Shown here: one piece after another, positions 33,781 through 44,209 of the stretch | How positions within the stretch are numbered: the stretch's first letter is position 1 | How the letters are laid out: every line of letters starts with the position of its first letter | Source of the DNA: Luteococcus sp038433135 | Lineage (GTDB): Bacteria > Actinomycetota > Actinomycetes > Propionibacteriales > Propionibacteriaceae | Length of the DNA: 64,000 bases | Direction: 5' to 3' | NCBI RefSeq assembly: GCF_038433135.1 | Contig: NZ_JBCDMV010000009.1 | Location: 1-64,000, forward strand | The notes under the pieces: model-generated | Told to the model about the DNA's origin: nothing | The model's input: only the letters and a program-made list of their open reading frames with translations | Databases searched by the model: none | Position numbers and translations under genes: made by a program

Positions 33781-34626
33781 TCACGCCCGTGGCGAGCGGC
33801 TGGCCCCGTCCCTGCCTTGCCACCGGCCCAGCAGCCAGAAGGCAATCACGGCGCCGGTGAAGACGATCACGGAGGTGTACTCGTTGAGTCGGAAGCCGGC
33901 GGCGGTGTTCACCGGGTCGATCCGCAGGTGTTCGATCCACAACCGTCCCGCGCAGTAGTAGGCGACGTAGAGCGCGAACAACCGCCCGTGGCTGATCCGG
34001 AAGCGGCGCTCGGCCCACAGCAGGAAGGCGACGCCGGCCAGGTTCCACAGCATCTCGTAGGCGAAGGTGGGGTGGAAGGTGGCGAACTGCTCGTAGCCCG
34101 ACGGGCGGTGCACGGCGTCGATCTCCAGCCCCCAAGGACGCGTGGTGGGCCGGCCGAAGAGTTCCTGGTTGAACCAGTTGCCCAGCCGGCCGATTGCCTG
34201 CGCCAGGATCACCGCGGGCGCCGCGGCATCGGCCATGGACGCAAAATCCATCCCCTTGCGCCTGCAGAGCAGCCAGGCGGTGAGCGCGCCCAGCGCCACC
34301 CCACCCCAGATGCCCAGGCCACCATTCCAGATGAACAGCGCCTCGATTGGCCGCCTGCCAGGGCCGAAGTAGAGCTGGTGGTCAGTGATGACGTGGTAGA
34401 GCCGGGCCCCGATGATCCCGGCGACGATGGAGATGCCCAGCACTTCCTCGAAGGCCTCCGGATCACCGCCCTTGGCGACGAAGCGTCGCCTGCCCAGCAT
34501 CCACCCCAGCACGATGCCGGTCAGGATGCACAGGGCATAGGCGTGGATGGTGAGTGGGCCCAGGTGGAAGGCCGACCAGCCGGGGCTGGGAATCGACAGC
34601 GGGGCCAGGATGGCGGCGCTCAGCAC
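33781..34626 (-). CDS. lgt: Prolipoprotein diacylglyceryl transferase
   Basis: This 281-residue membrane enzyme moves diacylglycerol from phosphatidylglycerol to the lipobox cysteine of prolipoproteins, such as the sugar-binding protein in this window. The Lgt signature GRLGNWFNQELFG is intact, as are the conserved ARLYHVITDH and the periplasmic-side Tyr/Arg region. About seven membrane segments are predicted. It starts 7 nt after the trpA stop and ends the hisI-trp transcript; trpA-lgt adjacency is common in actinobacteria. Confidence 0.95.
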   Translation of the reverse strand: MLSAAILAPLSIPSPGWSAFHLGPLTIHAYALCILTGIVLGWMLGRRRFVAKGGDPEAFEEVLGISIVAGIIGARLYHVITDHQLYFGPGRRPIEALFIWNGGLGIWGGVALGALTAWLLCRRKGMDFASMADAAAPAVILAQAIGRLGNWFNQELFGRPTTRPWGLEIDAVHRPSGYEQFATFHPTFAYEMLWNLAGVAFLLWAERRFRISHGRLFALYVAYYCAGRLWIEHLRIDPVNTAAGFRLNEYTSVIVFTGAVIAFWLLGRWQGRDGASRSPRA

Positions 34627-34633
34627 GGCGTCC

Positions 34634-35494
34634 TCAGGCCTCGCCGCGCACGCCGCGGGCCAGCTCGGCGGTCAGCTGGCGCAGCGCCGTCAGATCCCGC
34701 GAGCCCTGCTCCTCATTGGCCAGCAGGTGCTTGACCAGCGCGGAACCGACGATCACACCGTCGGCCACCTGGGCAAGTTCCTTGGCCTGTGCCCCATTGG
34801 AGACCCCCAGCCCGACGCCGACGGGCAGCTCCGGACGGGCCTCGCGCACCCGCGCCACCAGGGCGGGGGCGGCGGAGCTGGTGCTGGTGCGGGTGCCGGT
34901 GACGCCCATCACGCTGGTGGCATAGACCCAGCCGCGGCAGGCGTCCAGGGTGGAGACCAACCGTTCGTCGGTGGAGGACGGCGCCACCAGGAAGACCCGG
35001 TCCAGGCCGTGCTCGTCGGAGGCGGCGATCCACGCGCCCGCCTCGTCCGGGGTGAGGTCGGGCGTGATCAGACCGGCGCCACCCGCGGCGGCGAAGTCCC
35101 GGGCGAAGGCGTCCACGCCGTAGGTCTCCACCAGGTTCCAGTAGATCATCGCGGTGGCCTGCTTGCCGGCCTTGGCGACGGCCTCGACGGCGGTGAAGAT
35201 GTCCCGGGTACGGACCCCATTGGCCAGCGCCTTGGTGGTGGCGTGCTGGATCACCAGCCCGTCCATCACCGGATCCGAATAGGGCATGCCGATCTCGACG
35301 ATGTCGACGCCGAGCCCGTCGGTGCCCTCGCAGAGCGCGGTGATGGCGTCGATCGATCCGGGGACGTCCGGGTAGCCGATCGGTAGGTAGCCCACCAGCG
35401 CGGCCCGGCCCTCATTGCGGGCGGCGGCGTAGGCGTGGCCGGACTTGCCGAGCCGGGCCTCGTCGTCGAAGGGGGTGTTGGGGTAGTGGCTCAC
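34634..35494 (-). CDS. trpA: Tryptophan synthase alpha subunit
   Basis: This 286-residue TIM barrel cleaves indole-3-glycerol phosphate to indole and glyceraldehyde-3-phosphate and sends indole to TrpB. The catalytic Glu lies in GVDIVEIGMPYSDPVMDG and the Asp in the same stretch; GVGLGVSNG is the phosphate-binding loop. Start: the GTG at 35494 overlaps the trpB stop (GTGA) and begins VSHYPNTPFDDE. The frame continues upstream only as a shadow of trpB. Confidence 0.95.
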   Translation of the reverse strand: MSHYPNTPFDDEARLGKSGHAYAAARNEGRAALVGYLPIGYPDVPGSIDAITALCEGTDGLGVDIVEIGMPYSDPVMDGLVIQHATTKALANGVRTRDIFTAVEAVAKAGKQATAMIYWNLVETYGVDAFARDFAAAGGAGLITPDLTPDEAGAWIAASDEHGLDRVFLVAPSSTDERLVSTLDACRGWVYATSVMGVTGTRTSTSSAAPALVARVREARPELPVGVGLGVSNGAQAKELAQVADGVIVGSALVKHLLANEEQGSRDLTALRQLTAELARGVRGEA

Positions 35495-36747
35495 TTCTGC
35501 TCCATTCGTCCGGCGACGTCGTCGACGCTGCCGTCGATCCCGAAGTACTTGATGGCGGTGTCCACGTCCTTGTCGCCGCGGCCGGAGACGTTGATCACGA
35601 TCAGCGGCTGGGTCTCGGGATCCTTGGCGGTGAGTTCCAGCGCCAGCCGACGCGCACCCGCCACGGCATGGGCGGATTCGATGGCGGGCATGATGCCCTC
35701 GGTCTGGGTGAGCAGCTTCAGCGCGTCCATCGCCTCGGCGTCGGTGACCGGCAGGTAGTTGGCCCGGCCGGTCTTGGCCAGCCAGGCGTGCTCCGGGCCG
35801 ACGCCCGGGTAGTCCAGCCCGGCGGAAATGGAGTGCGACTCGATGGTCTGGCCGTCCTCGTTCATCAGCACATAGGTGCGCATGCCGTGCAGCACGCCCA
35901 TCCGTCCCGCGGTGATGGTGGCGGCGTGCCGCCCGGTCTCGACGCCGTCGCCGGCCGCCTCGAAGCCGTAGAGCGCCACCTCGGGGTCGTCGATGAAGTC
36001 CGCGAAGATGCCGATCGCATTGGAACCGCCGCCCACGCAGGCGGTGACGGCGTCGGGCAGCCGGCCGTAGCGCTCCAGCATCTGGGCCCGGGCCTCGGTG
36101 GAGATGATCCGCTGGTACTCGCGCACGATCTTCGGGAAGGGCGCCGGCCCGGCGACGGTGCCGATCAGGTAGTGGGTGCGATCCACATTGGTCACCCAGT
36201 CCCGCATCGCCTCGTTCATGGCGTCCTTGAGCGTCATGGAACCGGCCTCGACGGCCACCACCTCGGCGCCCAGCATCTGCATCCGGGCAACATTCAGCGC
36301 CTGGCGTTCGGTGTCCACCTTGCCCATGTAGATCCGGCACTCCAGCCCCAGCAGGGCGGCTGCGGTGGCGGTGGCGACGCCGTGCTGACCGGCGCCCGTC
36401 TCCGCGATCACCCGGGTCTTGCCCATCCGCTTGGTGAGCAGCGCCTGGCCGAGCACATTGTTCACCTTGTGCGAGCCGGTGTGGTTCAGGTCCTCGCGCT
36501 TGAGCACGATGGTGGCGCCCTGCGAGCCCTCGGCGGCGCAGTGCTCGGCGAAGCGGTCGGCCTGCCAGATCGGGGTGGGCCGTCCGGCGTAGTCGCGACG
36601 CAGTCGCTCCAGCTCGGCGTGGAAGGCCGGATCGGCCGCGGCGCTGGCAAAGGCCTCGTCCAACTCGTTCAGCGCCGCCTGCAGCGCCTCGGGGACGAAG
36701 CGGCCACCAAAGTCGTCGAAGTGACCGTGCTCATCGGGCAGGCTCAT
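35491..36747 (-). CDS. trpB: Tryptophan synthase beta subunit
   Basis: This 418-residue PLP enzyme joins indole and serine to tryptophan. The cofactor lysine is in LNHTGSHKVNNVLGQ, and GGGSNAIG is the phosphate-binding loop of PLP. The N-terminus (GHFDDFGGRFVPEAL) is typical of TrpB1, the form that partners TrpA. The length is normal. It follows trpC after a 72-nt gap, the largest inside the operon, which holds no clear signal, and overlaps trpA by 4 nt. Confidence 0.97.
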   Translation of the reverse strand: MSLPDEHGHFDDFGGRFVPEALQAALNELDEAFASAAADPAFHAELERLRRDYAGRPTPIWQADRFAEHCAAEGSQGATIVLKREDLNHTGSHKVNNVLGQALLTKRMGKTRVIAETGAGQHGVATATAAALLGLECRIYMGKVDTERQALNVARMQMLGAEVVAVEAGSMTLKDAMNEAMRDWVTNVDRTHYLIGTVAGPAPFPKIVREYQRIISTEARAQMLERYGRLPDAVTACVGGGSNAIGIFADFIDDPEVALYGFEAAGDGVETGRHAATITAGRMGVLHGMRTYVLMNEDGQTIESHSISAGLDYPGVGPEHAWLAKTGRANYLPVTDAEAMDALKLLTQTEGIMPAIESAHAVAGARRLALELTAKDPETQPLIVINVSGRGDKDVDTAIKYFGIDGSVDDVAGRMEQK

Positions 36748-36819
36748 GGATTCTCCAATGGCAGTGCGTGGCGGCCCCGCCGGGGTGACGAGGCCGTGGA
36801 AAGACTGCCCGCGGCGGGG

Positions 36820-37614
36820 TCAGCGGGCCGCGGCGGCCTCGACCATCGCGCGAATCGCGCCGGCCGGGTCGCCGTGGCGCACCAGTGCCTCGCCCACGAG
36901 CACGACGTCGGCACCCTGGGCATGCACCAGGGCGGCGTCGTCGGCGGTGAGGATGCCGGATTCGGCAACCTTCACCGGCCCCTCACCGATCAGGTCTACC
37001 AGCCGCCCGAACTGGGCGAGGTCCACCTCGAGGGTTTTGAGATTGCGGTTGTTCACGCCGATCAGCTGTGCCCCCAGATCCACCGCGCGCCGGGTCTCCT
37101 CGGTGGTGTGCACCTCCACCAGCGGGGTCATCCCCAGATCCAGCACCAGCCGGTGCAGGTGGTTCAGCTGGGCGTCGTCCAGGGCAGCGACGATCAGCAG
37201 CACCAGGTCGGCGCCATGCGCCCGGGCCTCCCAGACCTGGTAGTCGTCGACGATGAAGTCCTTGCGCAGCACGGGGATCTCGACGGCGGCACGCACCGCG
37301 TCCAGATCCGCCAGCGAGCCGTTGAAGCGGTGCTTCTCCGTCAGCACGCTGATCGCGCTGGCTCCACCGGCCTGGTACTGCTGCGCCAGGGCGGCGGGGT
37401 CGTCGATCGTCGCCAGGGCCCCCTTGCTGGGGCTGGAGCGCTTGACCTCGCTGATCACGCTGAGTTCGGGCTCGCGGAAACGCGACAGCACGTCAAGGGC
37501 GGGGCGCCGGTTCTGGATCCGGCTTTCGAGCTCGGGCAGGCTGGTGGCCGCCTTTCGCTCCTCGAGGTCGCGTCGGACCCCGACAATGATGTCGTCGAGG
37601 ACGCTGGAGCTCAC
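36820..37614 (-). CDS. trpC: Indole-3-glycerol phosphate synthase
   Basis: This 264-residue TIM barrel decarboxylates and cyclises CdRP to indole-3-glycerol phosphate. SEVKRSSPSKG carries a catalytic Lys, VLRKDFIVDDYQV another, and GVNNRNLKTLEVD the conserved Asn. It is monofunctional: no TrpF domain is fused, so PRA isomerisation must come from PriA. The ATG overlaps the upstream small membrane-protein stop by 4 nt. Confidence 0.96.
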   Translation of the reverse strand: MSSSVLDDIIVGVRRDLEERKAATSLPELESRIQNRRPALDVLSRFREPELSVISEVKRSSPSKGALATIDDPAALAQQYQAGGASAISVLTEKHRFNGSLADLDAVRAAVEIPVLRKDFIVDDYQVWEARAHGADLVLLIVAALDDAQLNHLHRLVLDLGMTPLVEVHTTEETRRAVDLGAQLIGVNNRNLKTLEVDLAQFGRLVDLIGEGPVKVAESGILTADDAALVHAQGADVVLVGEALVRHGDPAGAIRAMVEAAAAR

Positions 37615-37874
37615 AGGTCTCGCGCGGGGGTGCCGTAGCCCTGGGCCTTCATCACCAGGGTCAGGATGCCGGCCAGCAGGATGATCACCGACGGGACGAT
37701 CACGCCGGCCCAGCCGAAGCGGTCAAAACCGAAGGTGGTTGTGTAGGTGAGGATCAGGAAGGCGGCCAGGGAGATCCAGGAGCCGGCCCACGCGGCGGGC
37801 GACTTGCCCTCGTGGTATTCCAGCTGTTCCTGACGCTTGACCTTCTTGTACTGCTGCATGCCCGGGTAGCTCAT
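37611..37874 (-). CDS. Small HGxxPAAW-family membrane protein
   Basis: This 87-residue protein has two membrane segments (AGSWISLAAFLILTYTT and AGVIVPSVIILLAGILTLVM) after a polar N-terminus. HEGKSPAAWAGS matches the HGxxPAAW signature of an actinobacterial family regularly placed before trpC. The role is unknown; the steady position between trpE and trpC suggests a link to tryptophan synthesis. It overlaps both neighbours by 4 nt, so its amount should track the pathway enzymes. Confidence 0.85.
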   Translation of the reverse strand: MSYPGMQQYKKVKRQEQLEYHEGKSPAAWAGSWISLAAFLILTYTTTFGFDRFGWAGVIVPSVIILLAGILTLVMKAQGYGTPARDL

Positions 37875-38382
37875 TGCGGATCCTTCTGGTCGGCCCCGGC
37901 GCCGGGGCGCGGCTCGATTGTGCTGGGAGAGTCCTCTCGGGTGTTGACCTTACCGCCAAAGTCGTCGCTGGTGGGGTCAAGACCTGCGTCGAGCGCCTTC
38001 CAGACGTCCAGATCGGTCTGCGGACGCCCGACGCCCGCGGAATCGCGCTCAAAACGCTGCGCCCGCGAGCCCCACCGCTGTGCCGTTCCCAGCTGGGTCA
38101 CCGCCCCGGCAAGGCCCAATGCCGACGCGAGCCAGAGCAGCTGGTGCCCCTCACCGCGGGCCACCACCAGCGCCAGCCCGGCCGCCAGCGCGATCTCCAG
38201 GAGCCCGACGATCCGTCGCCCCCACACGCCGAGCAGCAGGGAGACCCCGACGGCGGCCAGCAGCGCCCAGCCGATCGCCTTGACGGCGTCGGCATGTTGC
38301 CCGGACTGCTTGGCCAGGTAGAGCGCCAGTCCAGCGGCGACGGCGGTGGCCAGCCAACTGGCCAGCTTCAACTGGGTGGGCT

Positions 38383-38386
<4 letters not shown>
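37871..38386 (-). CDS. Trp-operon-associated membrane protein (TIGR02234 family)
   Basis: This 171-residue protein has about four membrane segments in its first 110 residues and a charged cytoplasmic tail ending DQKDPQ. Size, position right after trpE and the double-helix hairpin pattern fit TIGR02234, the Trp region conserved hypothetical membrane protein. Its function is unknown. The ATG at 38386 overlaps the trpE stop (ATGA); the frame is open further upstream but only as a shadow of trpE. Confidence 0.85.
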
Positions 38387-39899
<1,513 letters not shown>

Positions 39900-39903
<4 letters not shown>

Positions 39904-40247
39904 GCGTCGTCCCCCAGCAGCAGATCGGCATCGAAGCAGGTGGCATCCCCGGTGTGGCAAGCGCCCCCGGTCTGGTCCACCCGGAGCAACAGGGTGTCGC
40001 CGTCGCAGTCCAGCCGCACCTCCCGGACGTGCTGGGTGTGTCCCGAGGTCTCCCCCTTCACCCAGTACTCGTTGCGACTGCGAGACCAGTAGGTGGCCTT
40101 GCGGGTGTCCAGCGTGCGGGCCAGCGCCTCGTCGTCCATCCACGCCAGCATCAGCACGGCGCCCGTGGTTGCGTCGGTGACGACGGCGGGCACCAGCCCG
40201 TCGGGATTGCGCTTCAGGCGCTCAGCGATCTGGGGGCTCAAGGACAT
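39900..40247 (-). CDS. hisI: Phosphoribosyl-AMP cyclohydrolase
   Basis: This 115-residue zinc enzyme hydrolyses PR-AMP to ProFAR in histidine synthesis. The metal ligands are in VRLDCDGDTLLLRV and GACHTGDATCFDAD, and ATYWSRSRNEYWVKGETSG is the family core. It is monofunctional, with no HisE domain fused. The ATG at 40247 follows CACAAT by 7 nt, so a leaderless start is plausible; an ATG at 40256 would add three residues. It heads the trp operon, far from the other his genes. Confidence 0.93.
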
Positions 40248-40254
40248 GCCGCCC

Positions 40255-40260
40255 ATTGTG
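40255..40260 (-). promoter_or_regulatory. Possible -10 of the hisI-trp operon
   Basis: On the minus strand CACAAT lies 7 nt before the hisI ATG, with TTGGGT 18 nt upstream as a possible -35. It is weaker than the other promoters listed. No leader peptide or attenuator hairpin is seen. Confidence 0.35.
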
Positions 40261-40307
40261 GCCGATGCGGACCGCTGCACCCAACGAGCCATCCGCCCCC
40301 GAGACGG

Positions 40308-40363
40308 TGCAACCGTTCCTGACAGGCGCAACCACTAGAACGGTTGCACCTGTCAGGAACGGT
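40308..40363. repeat. Compound inverted repeat with 22-bp arms
   Basis: Arm 40312-40333 and arm 40342-40363 are inverted copies with 21 of 22 positions matching, around the 8-nt spacer ACTAGAAC. A second, overlapping pair also exists: GTGCAACCGTTC (40308-40319) and GAACGGTTGCAC (40338-40349), perfect over 12 bp. Each arm also holds a near-palindrome, CCTGACAGG. It lies between divergent genes, so it is not a simple terminator; it may be a protein site or a dispersed repeat. Confidence 0.8.
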
Positions 40364-40435
40364 GGCGCGGTAGGTCGCCCGGGGCCTGATCGCGCATGTC
40401 CCGCGGGTGGGGCCCCAGGCATCCGTCTGCCCGCC

Positions 40436-40441
40436 TAAGAT
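40436..40441 (+). promoter_or_regulatory. -10 element of the TIGR03085 gene (leaderless)
   Basis: TAAGAT lies 6 nt before the ATG at 40448. No Shine-Dalgarno is present, so a leaderless transcript is likely. Confidence 0.55.
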
Positions 40442-40447
40442 CGGTCC

Positions 40448-41089
40448 ATGTCCCTTTCCCGGAGTGAACGACACCAGCTGTGTGATCTGTTCGACGAACT
40501 GGGCCCCGACGCCCCAACACTGTGCGAGGGTTGGACGACGCATGACCTCGCCGCCCACCTGTGGGTGCGGGAGGCGGATCCCCTCGCCGCACCCGGCATC
40601 GTGATCGAGCCCTTGGCCGGGCTGACCGAGAAGCGAATGGCGCAGGCCAAGACCAAGCTGGCCTATCGCGAGCTGGTGGCCCGGGTCCGCAAGGGGCCGG
40701 CCCGGATCTCGGTCTTCGCCCTGCCTGGCCTGGATGAGGCAGCCAACGCTGCCGAGTACTTCGTGCACCATGAGGATGTCCGCCGCGCGCAGGGCCCGAA
40801 CGTGACACCCCGTGATCTGGGCACTGATGCGGAGGCACTGTGCGCCAAGCGGCTGGCGTCGTTGGGCCGGGCGATGTTCCGCCGCTCCCCCGTCGGCGTG
40901 ACCGCCGTCCGCACCGACGGACCGACCGAATCCCTGGTGCTCAAGCCCGGCGATCCCAGCGTGGAACTGCGCGGCAAGCCCAGTGAGCTCCTGCTGTTCG
41001 CCTTCGGTCGCGGGACGCATGCCGACGTTGAGCTGATTGGCGACGACGAGGCGGTGCGGCGGTTGCACGAAGCCCGCTTCGGCATCTGA
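40448..41089 (+). CDS. TIGR03085 family protein (DinB/maleylpyruvate isomerase-like fold)
   Basis: This 213-residue protein belongs to the actinobacterial TIGR03085 branch of the mycothiol-dependent isomerase/DinB superfamily. The N-terminal LCEGWTTHDLAAHLWVREADP carries the family W-x-DL-AHL pattern, and EYFVHHEDVRRAQG gives further metal-site histidines. Metal binding and perhaps a mycothiol-linked reaction are expected from the family, but no substrate is known. It stands alone, between the hisI promoter and the convergent NCS2 permease. Confidence 0.85.
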   Translation: MSLSRSERHQLCDLFDELGPDAPTLCEGWTTHDLAAHLWVREADPLAAPGIVIEPLAGLTEKRMAQAKTKLAYRELVARVRKGPARISVFALPGLDEAANAAEYFVHHEDVRRAQGPNVTPRDLGTDAEALCAKRLASLGRAMFRRSPVGVTAVRTDGPTESLVLKPGDPSVELRGKPSELLLFAFGRGTHADVELIGDDEAVRRLHEARFGI

Positions 41090-41132
41090 TGGCCTCCATC
41101 AGCCTGGGAAGTCCCGATCGAGGGCTGAGCGC

Positions 41133-42494
41133 TCAGTCATCGAAGGGCTCCGGCGCGGGGACGGCCTCCATCTCGTCGCCCAGGTTGCCGCGGGTGGCGT
41201 GCCGACCGTTGAGCAGCAGGTTCAGCACGACGGCACTCAGGGCCGCCGCCGAGATGCCCGAACCAAGGATCATGCTGGCCCAGGTGGGCAGGGCGGCGTA
41301 GAAGCCGGGGATGGCGATGGGGAACATCACCAACGCCAGCGAGGCGGCCACCACGAAGATGTTGTTGCCCCGCTCGAAATCGGCCTGCTGCAGGGTCTGG
41401 ATCCCGGCCGCGGCCACGGACCCGAACAGCACGATGCCGGCGCCACCCAACACCGCCGACGGCACGCAGGCCACCACCCGCCCGAGCAACGGGAACATGC
41501 CCAGCACCAGCAGCAGGACGGCGCCCGCGGCAACGGTGTAGCGCGACTTCACCTTGGTCACGGCCACCAGCCCCACATTCTGGGCGAAGGCGGTGGGCGG
41601 GAAGGAGTTGAAGACCGGCGCGACCACGGTGGCCAGCATGTCCGCCCGCAGACCGCTGGCGATCCGCTTCTGGTCCACGTCGGTGCCGACCACCTTGGCG
41701 ACCGCGAACAGGTCGGCCATGATCTCCATCAGTGTGACGATGATCACGATGGTCATTGAGACGATCGCGCCCACCTCGAAGCGCGGTGTGCCGAAGGCGA
41801 AGGGTCGCGGCAGGGCGAAGACGGCCCCGCGGGTCACCTGGGAGAAGTCCGCCTGCCCGAACAGGGCGGCCACGATGGTTCCCGCGACGATCCCCACCAG
41901 GATCCCGATCCGGGCCAGCGACCGCACCCGGGTGCAGGCCAGCACCACCAGCAGCGTGAGGCCGGCCAGCAGCAGGTTGGTCACCGACGCCGTCGGCGCC
42001 TGGTTGGTGATCCAGCCGGCCGCCACCGGCAGCAGTGAAACGCCCATCGCGGTGATGATGGTGCCGGTGACCACGGGCGGGAAGAACCGCTGGATCCGGC
42101 TGAACAGCGGTGCGAGCAGGAAGCCGATCACGCCCGCGACGATCACGGAGCCGTAGATCACCGGCATCCCACCGCCGGAGGCCAGGATGGCCAGCATGGT
42201 GGAGACCGCGGCAAAGGTGGTGCCGTTGACCAGCGGCAGCTGGGAGCCCAGACCGGGCAGCCCCAGCGACTGCAGGAGGGTCGCCAGGCCGCTGACGAAG
42301 AGCGCGGAAGCCACCAGCATGCCGGTCTGGTCCGCAGGCAGCTTCGCGGCGGTGGCGATGATCAGCGGGATCGCGATCACCGCCCCATACATGCTGAGCA
42401 CGTGCTGGAAGCCGTACAGGAAGGCGGTGGCGACGGGCAGCCGCTCGTCCTCGGGTCGGATGAAGGACGGCGTGGTCTGGCTGGGACTGCTCAC
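41133..42494 (-). CDS. NCS2-family purine/uracil permease
   Basis: This 453-residue transporter has about 12-14 membrane segments, with the NCS2 features FLYGFQHVLSMYGAVIA (His of TM1), LPLVNGTTFAAVS and the TM10 motif QNVGLVAVTKVKSRY. These place it in the uracil/xanthine/urate proton symporter family; the base cannot be chosen from sequence alone, although the xanthine/uric-acid branch looks closer. The GTG at 42494 was preferred to a TTG at 42500; an AAAGGA lies upstream of both. It is monocistronic. Confidence 0.9.
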   Translation of the reverse strand: MSSPSQTTPSFIRPEDERLPVATAFLYGFQHVLSMYGAVIAIPLIIATAAKLPADQTGMLVASALFVSGLATLLQSLGLPGLGSQLPLVNGTTFAAVSTMLAILASGGGMPVIYGSVIVAGVIGFLLAPLFSRIQRFFPPVVTGTIITAMGVSLLPVAAGWITNQAPTASVTNLLLAGLTLLVVLACTRVRSLARIGILVGIVAGTIVAALFGQADFSQVTRGAVFALPRPFAFGTPRFEVGAIVSMTIVIIVTLMEIMADLFAVAKVVGTDVDQKRIASGLRADMLATVVAPVFNSFPPTAFAQNVGLVAVTKVKSRYTVAAGAVLLLVLGMFPLLGRVVACVPSAVLGGAGIVLFGSVAAAGIQTLQQADFERGNNIFVVAASLALVMFPIAIPGFYAALPTWASMILGSGISAAALSAVVLNLLLNGRHATRGNLGDEMEAVPAPEPFDD

Positions 42495-42642
42495 GGGCAA
42501 GGATTCCTTTTGGCGAGGTGCGGGAGAACTCGGGCGGGCGGAAACCCACCAAGCTACATCTCACCACCCGCCCACGCCGGACGAGAGCCCGGGGTCGGAC
42601 ATCACATCCATTCACCACACAGGCAATGCCAGACAAGCTGCA

Positions 42643-42683
42643 GGCCGGGTACCCAGCGCAGTGGTCGCGCCGGGCACCCGGCC
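42643..42683 (-). terminator. Hairpin downstream of gatB
   Basis: GGCCGGGTACCC (42643-42654) pairs with GGGCACCCGGCC (42672-42683) at 11 of 12 positions, with a 17-nt loop. It starts about 27 nt after the gatB stop. The rest of 42495-42709 holds no other clear signal. Confidence 0.5.
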
Positions 42684-42709
42684 CGCACCTGCCTGGCCGA
42701 CGTCCTCGC

Positions 42710-44209
42710 TCAGGCGAGCTTCTCCAAGATCAATTCGCGCACCCGGCCGGCGTCGGCCTGGCCCTTCATGGCCTTCATCACCTGACCGATCAGCGCGCCG
42801 GCGGCCTGCACCTTGCCGTCGCGGATCTTCTGGGCGACGTCGGGATTGGCGGCGATCACGTCGTCGACGGCGGCGGACAGTGCACCATCGTCGCTGACCA
42901 CGGCCAGGCCGCGCTTCTCGACGATCTGGGCGGGCTCCCCCTCACCAGCGATGACCCCGTCGATGACCTGGCGGGCCAGCTTGTCGTTGATCGTCTTCGC
43001 GTCGACGAGCTGCTGCAGCTCCACCACCTGCGCGGGACTCATGCCCACCTCGTCCAGTGCGACGCCCGCCTCGTTGGCGCGGCGGGCCAGCTCGCCCAAC
43101 CACCACTTGCGTGCAGCCTGCGGCTGGGCACCGGCATCCACCGTGGCCTCGATCAGGTCAAGCGCGCCGACGGCCTCGATGTCGCCCATCTCGCGATCGG
43201 ACAGACCCCACTGCTCGACGATCCGCTTGCGGCGCTGGGCCGGCGGCTCGGGCAGCGTGGCGCGCAACTCCTCAACCCACTCGCGGCTGGGGGCAATCGG
43301 CACCAGATCGGGCTCGGGGAAGTAGCGGTAGTCCTCCGCCTGCTCCTTGGAGCGGCCGGGGGTGGTGTACTCCCCCGCCTCCTGCCACATCCGGGTCTCC
43401 TGCTTGACCTTGCCACCCTTGGCCAGGATCGCGCCCTGACGTCGCATCTCGTAGCGGAGCGCGCCCTCGACGGACTTCAGCGAGTTCACGTTCTTGGTCT
43501 CGGTGCGGGTGCCGAGCACGGTGGAACCCTTGGGCATCAGCGAGACATTCGCGTCGCAGCGCATGTTGCCCTGCTCCATCCTGGCCTCGGAAACGCCCAG
43601 TGCCTTCATCATGTCGCGCAGGTAGGACATGTAGGCCCGACCAACCTCGGGGGCGTACCTCCCAGTGCCCATGATCGGACGGGTGACGATCTCCATCAGT
43701 GGCACGCCGGCCCGGTTGTAGTCCATCAGGGAGTAGTCGGCGCCCTGGATCCGGCCGATCCCACCCACGTGCAGGCTCTTGCCGGCGTCCTCCTCCATGT
43801 GGACGCGCTCGACGTCCACCCGGAAGGTCTGGCCGTCCACCTCGACGTCGACGTGGCCGTCATGGCAGATCGGCTCGTCGGACTGGCTGATCTGGTAGTC
43901 CTTGGTCATGTCCGGGTAGAAGTAGTTCTTCCGGGCAAAGCGGGACAGCTCGGCGATCTCGCAGTTGATGCTCAGACCAATCCGAATGGCCGACTCGACC
44001 GCCTTGCCGTTGACGACGGGCAGCGATCCCGGCAGGCCCAAGCAGACCGGGCAGACGTGGGTGTTGGGGTCTCCGCCGGGTTCGGCGGAGCAACCGCACC
44101 ACATCTTGGACTGGGTGTTCAGCTCGACGTGCACCTCCAGACCCAGCACGGGGTCGAAGCGCTCCAGCACCTCGTCGTAGTCCATCAGTTCATCGTCGGA
44201 CCAGCTCAT
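42710..44209 (-). CDS. gatB: Asp-tRNA(Asn)/Glu-tRNA(Gln) amidotransferase subunit B
   Basis: This 499-residue subunit binds the mischarged tRNA and activates its acid group with ATP. GLEVHVELNTQSKMWCGC starts the cradle domain with zinc-site cysteines, continued by HVCPVCLGLPG. GVPLMEIVTRP and the C-terminal YqeY-like tail (ANPDVAQKIRDGK) are typical. With GatA and GatC it makes Gln-tRNA(Gln) and possibly Asn-tRNA(Asn). The ATG overlaps the gatA stop by 4 nt. Confidence 0.97.
   Translation of the reverse strand: MSWSDDELMDYDEVLERFDPVLGLEVHVELNTQSKMWCGCSAEPGGDPNTHVCPVCLGLPGSLPVVNGKAVESAIRIGLSINCEIAELSRFARKNYFYPDMTKDYQISQSDEPICHDGHVDVEVDGQTFRVDVERVHMEEDAGKSLHVGGIGRIQGADYSLMDYNRAGVPLMEIVTRPIMGTGRYAPEVGRAYMSYLRDMMKALGVSEARMEQGNMRCDANVSLMPKGSTVLGTRTETKNVNSLKSVEGALRYEMRRQGAILAKGGKVKQETRMWQEAGEYTTPGRSKEQAEDYRYFPEPDLVPIAPSREWVEELRATLPEPPAQRRKRIVEQWGLSDREMGDIEAVGALDLIEATVDAGAQPQAARKWWLGELARRANEAGVALDEVGMSPAQVVELQQLVDAKTINDKLARQVIDGVIAGEGEPAQIVEKRGLAVVSDDGALSAAVDDVIAANPDVAQKIRDGKVQAAGALIGQVMKAMKGQADAGRVRELILEKLA

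Noticed and set aside
34634..36340. A fused TrpB-TrpA protein, since the trpA frame is open far into trpB
   Set aside because: The upstream part is an out-of-phase reading of trpB. trpB has its own complete frame and stop, and trpA starts at a GTGA overlap.
40308..40363. Inverted repeat read as a transcription terminator
   Set aside because: It lies between divergent genes, upstream of both, so there is no transcript for it to end.
40312..40363. CRISPR-like repeat pair
   Set aside because: Only two copies, inverted rather than direct, with an 8-nt spacer and no cas genes.
40248..40447. Trp attenuator or T-box before the hisI-trp operon
   Set aside because: No leader peptide with Trp or His codons, no T-box sequence and no terminator with a T-tract. 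hisI appears to start almost at its -10.
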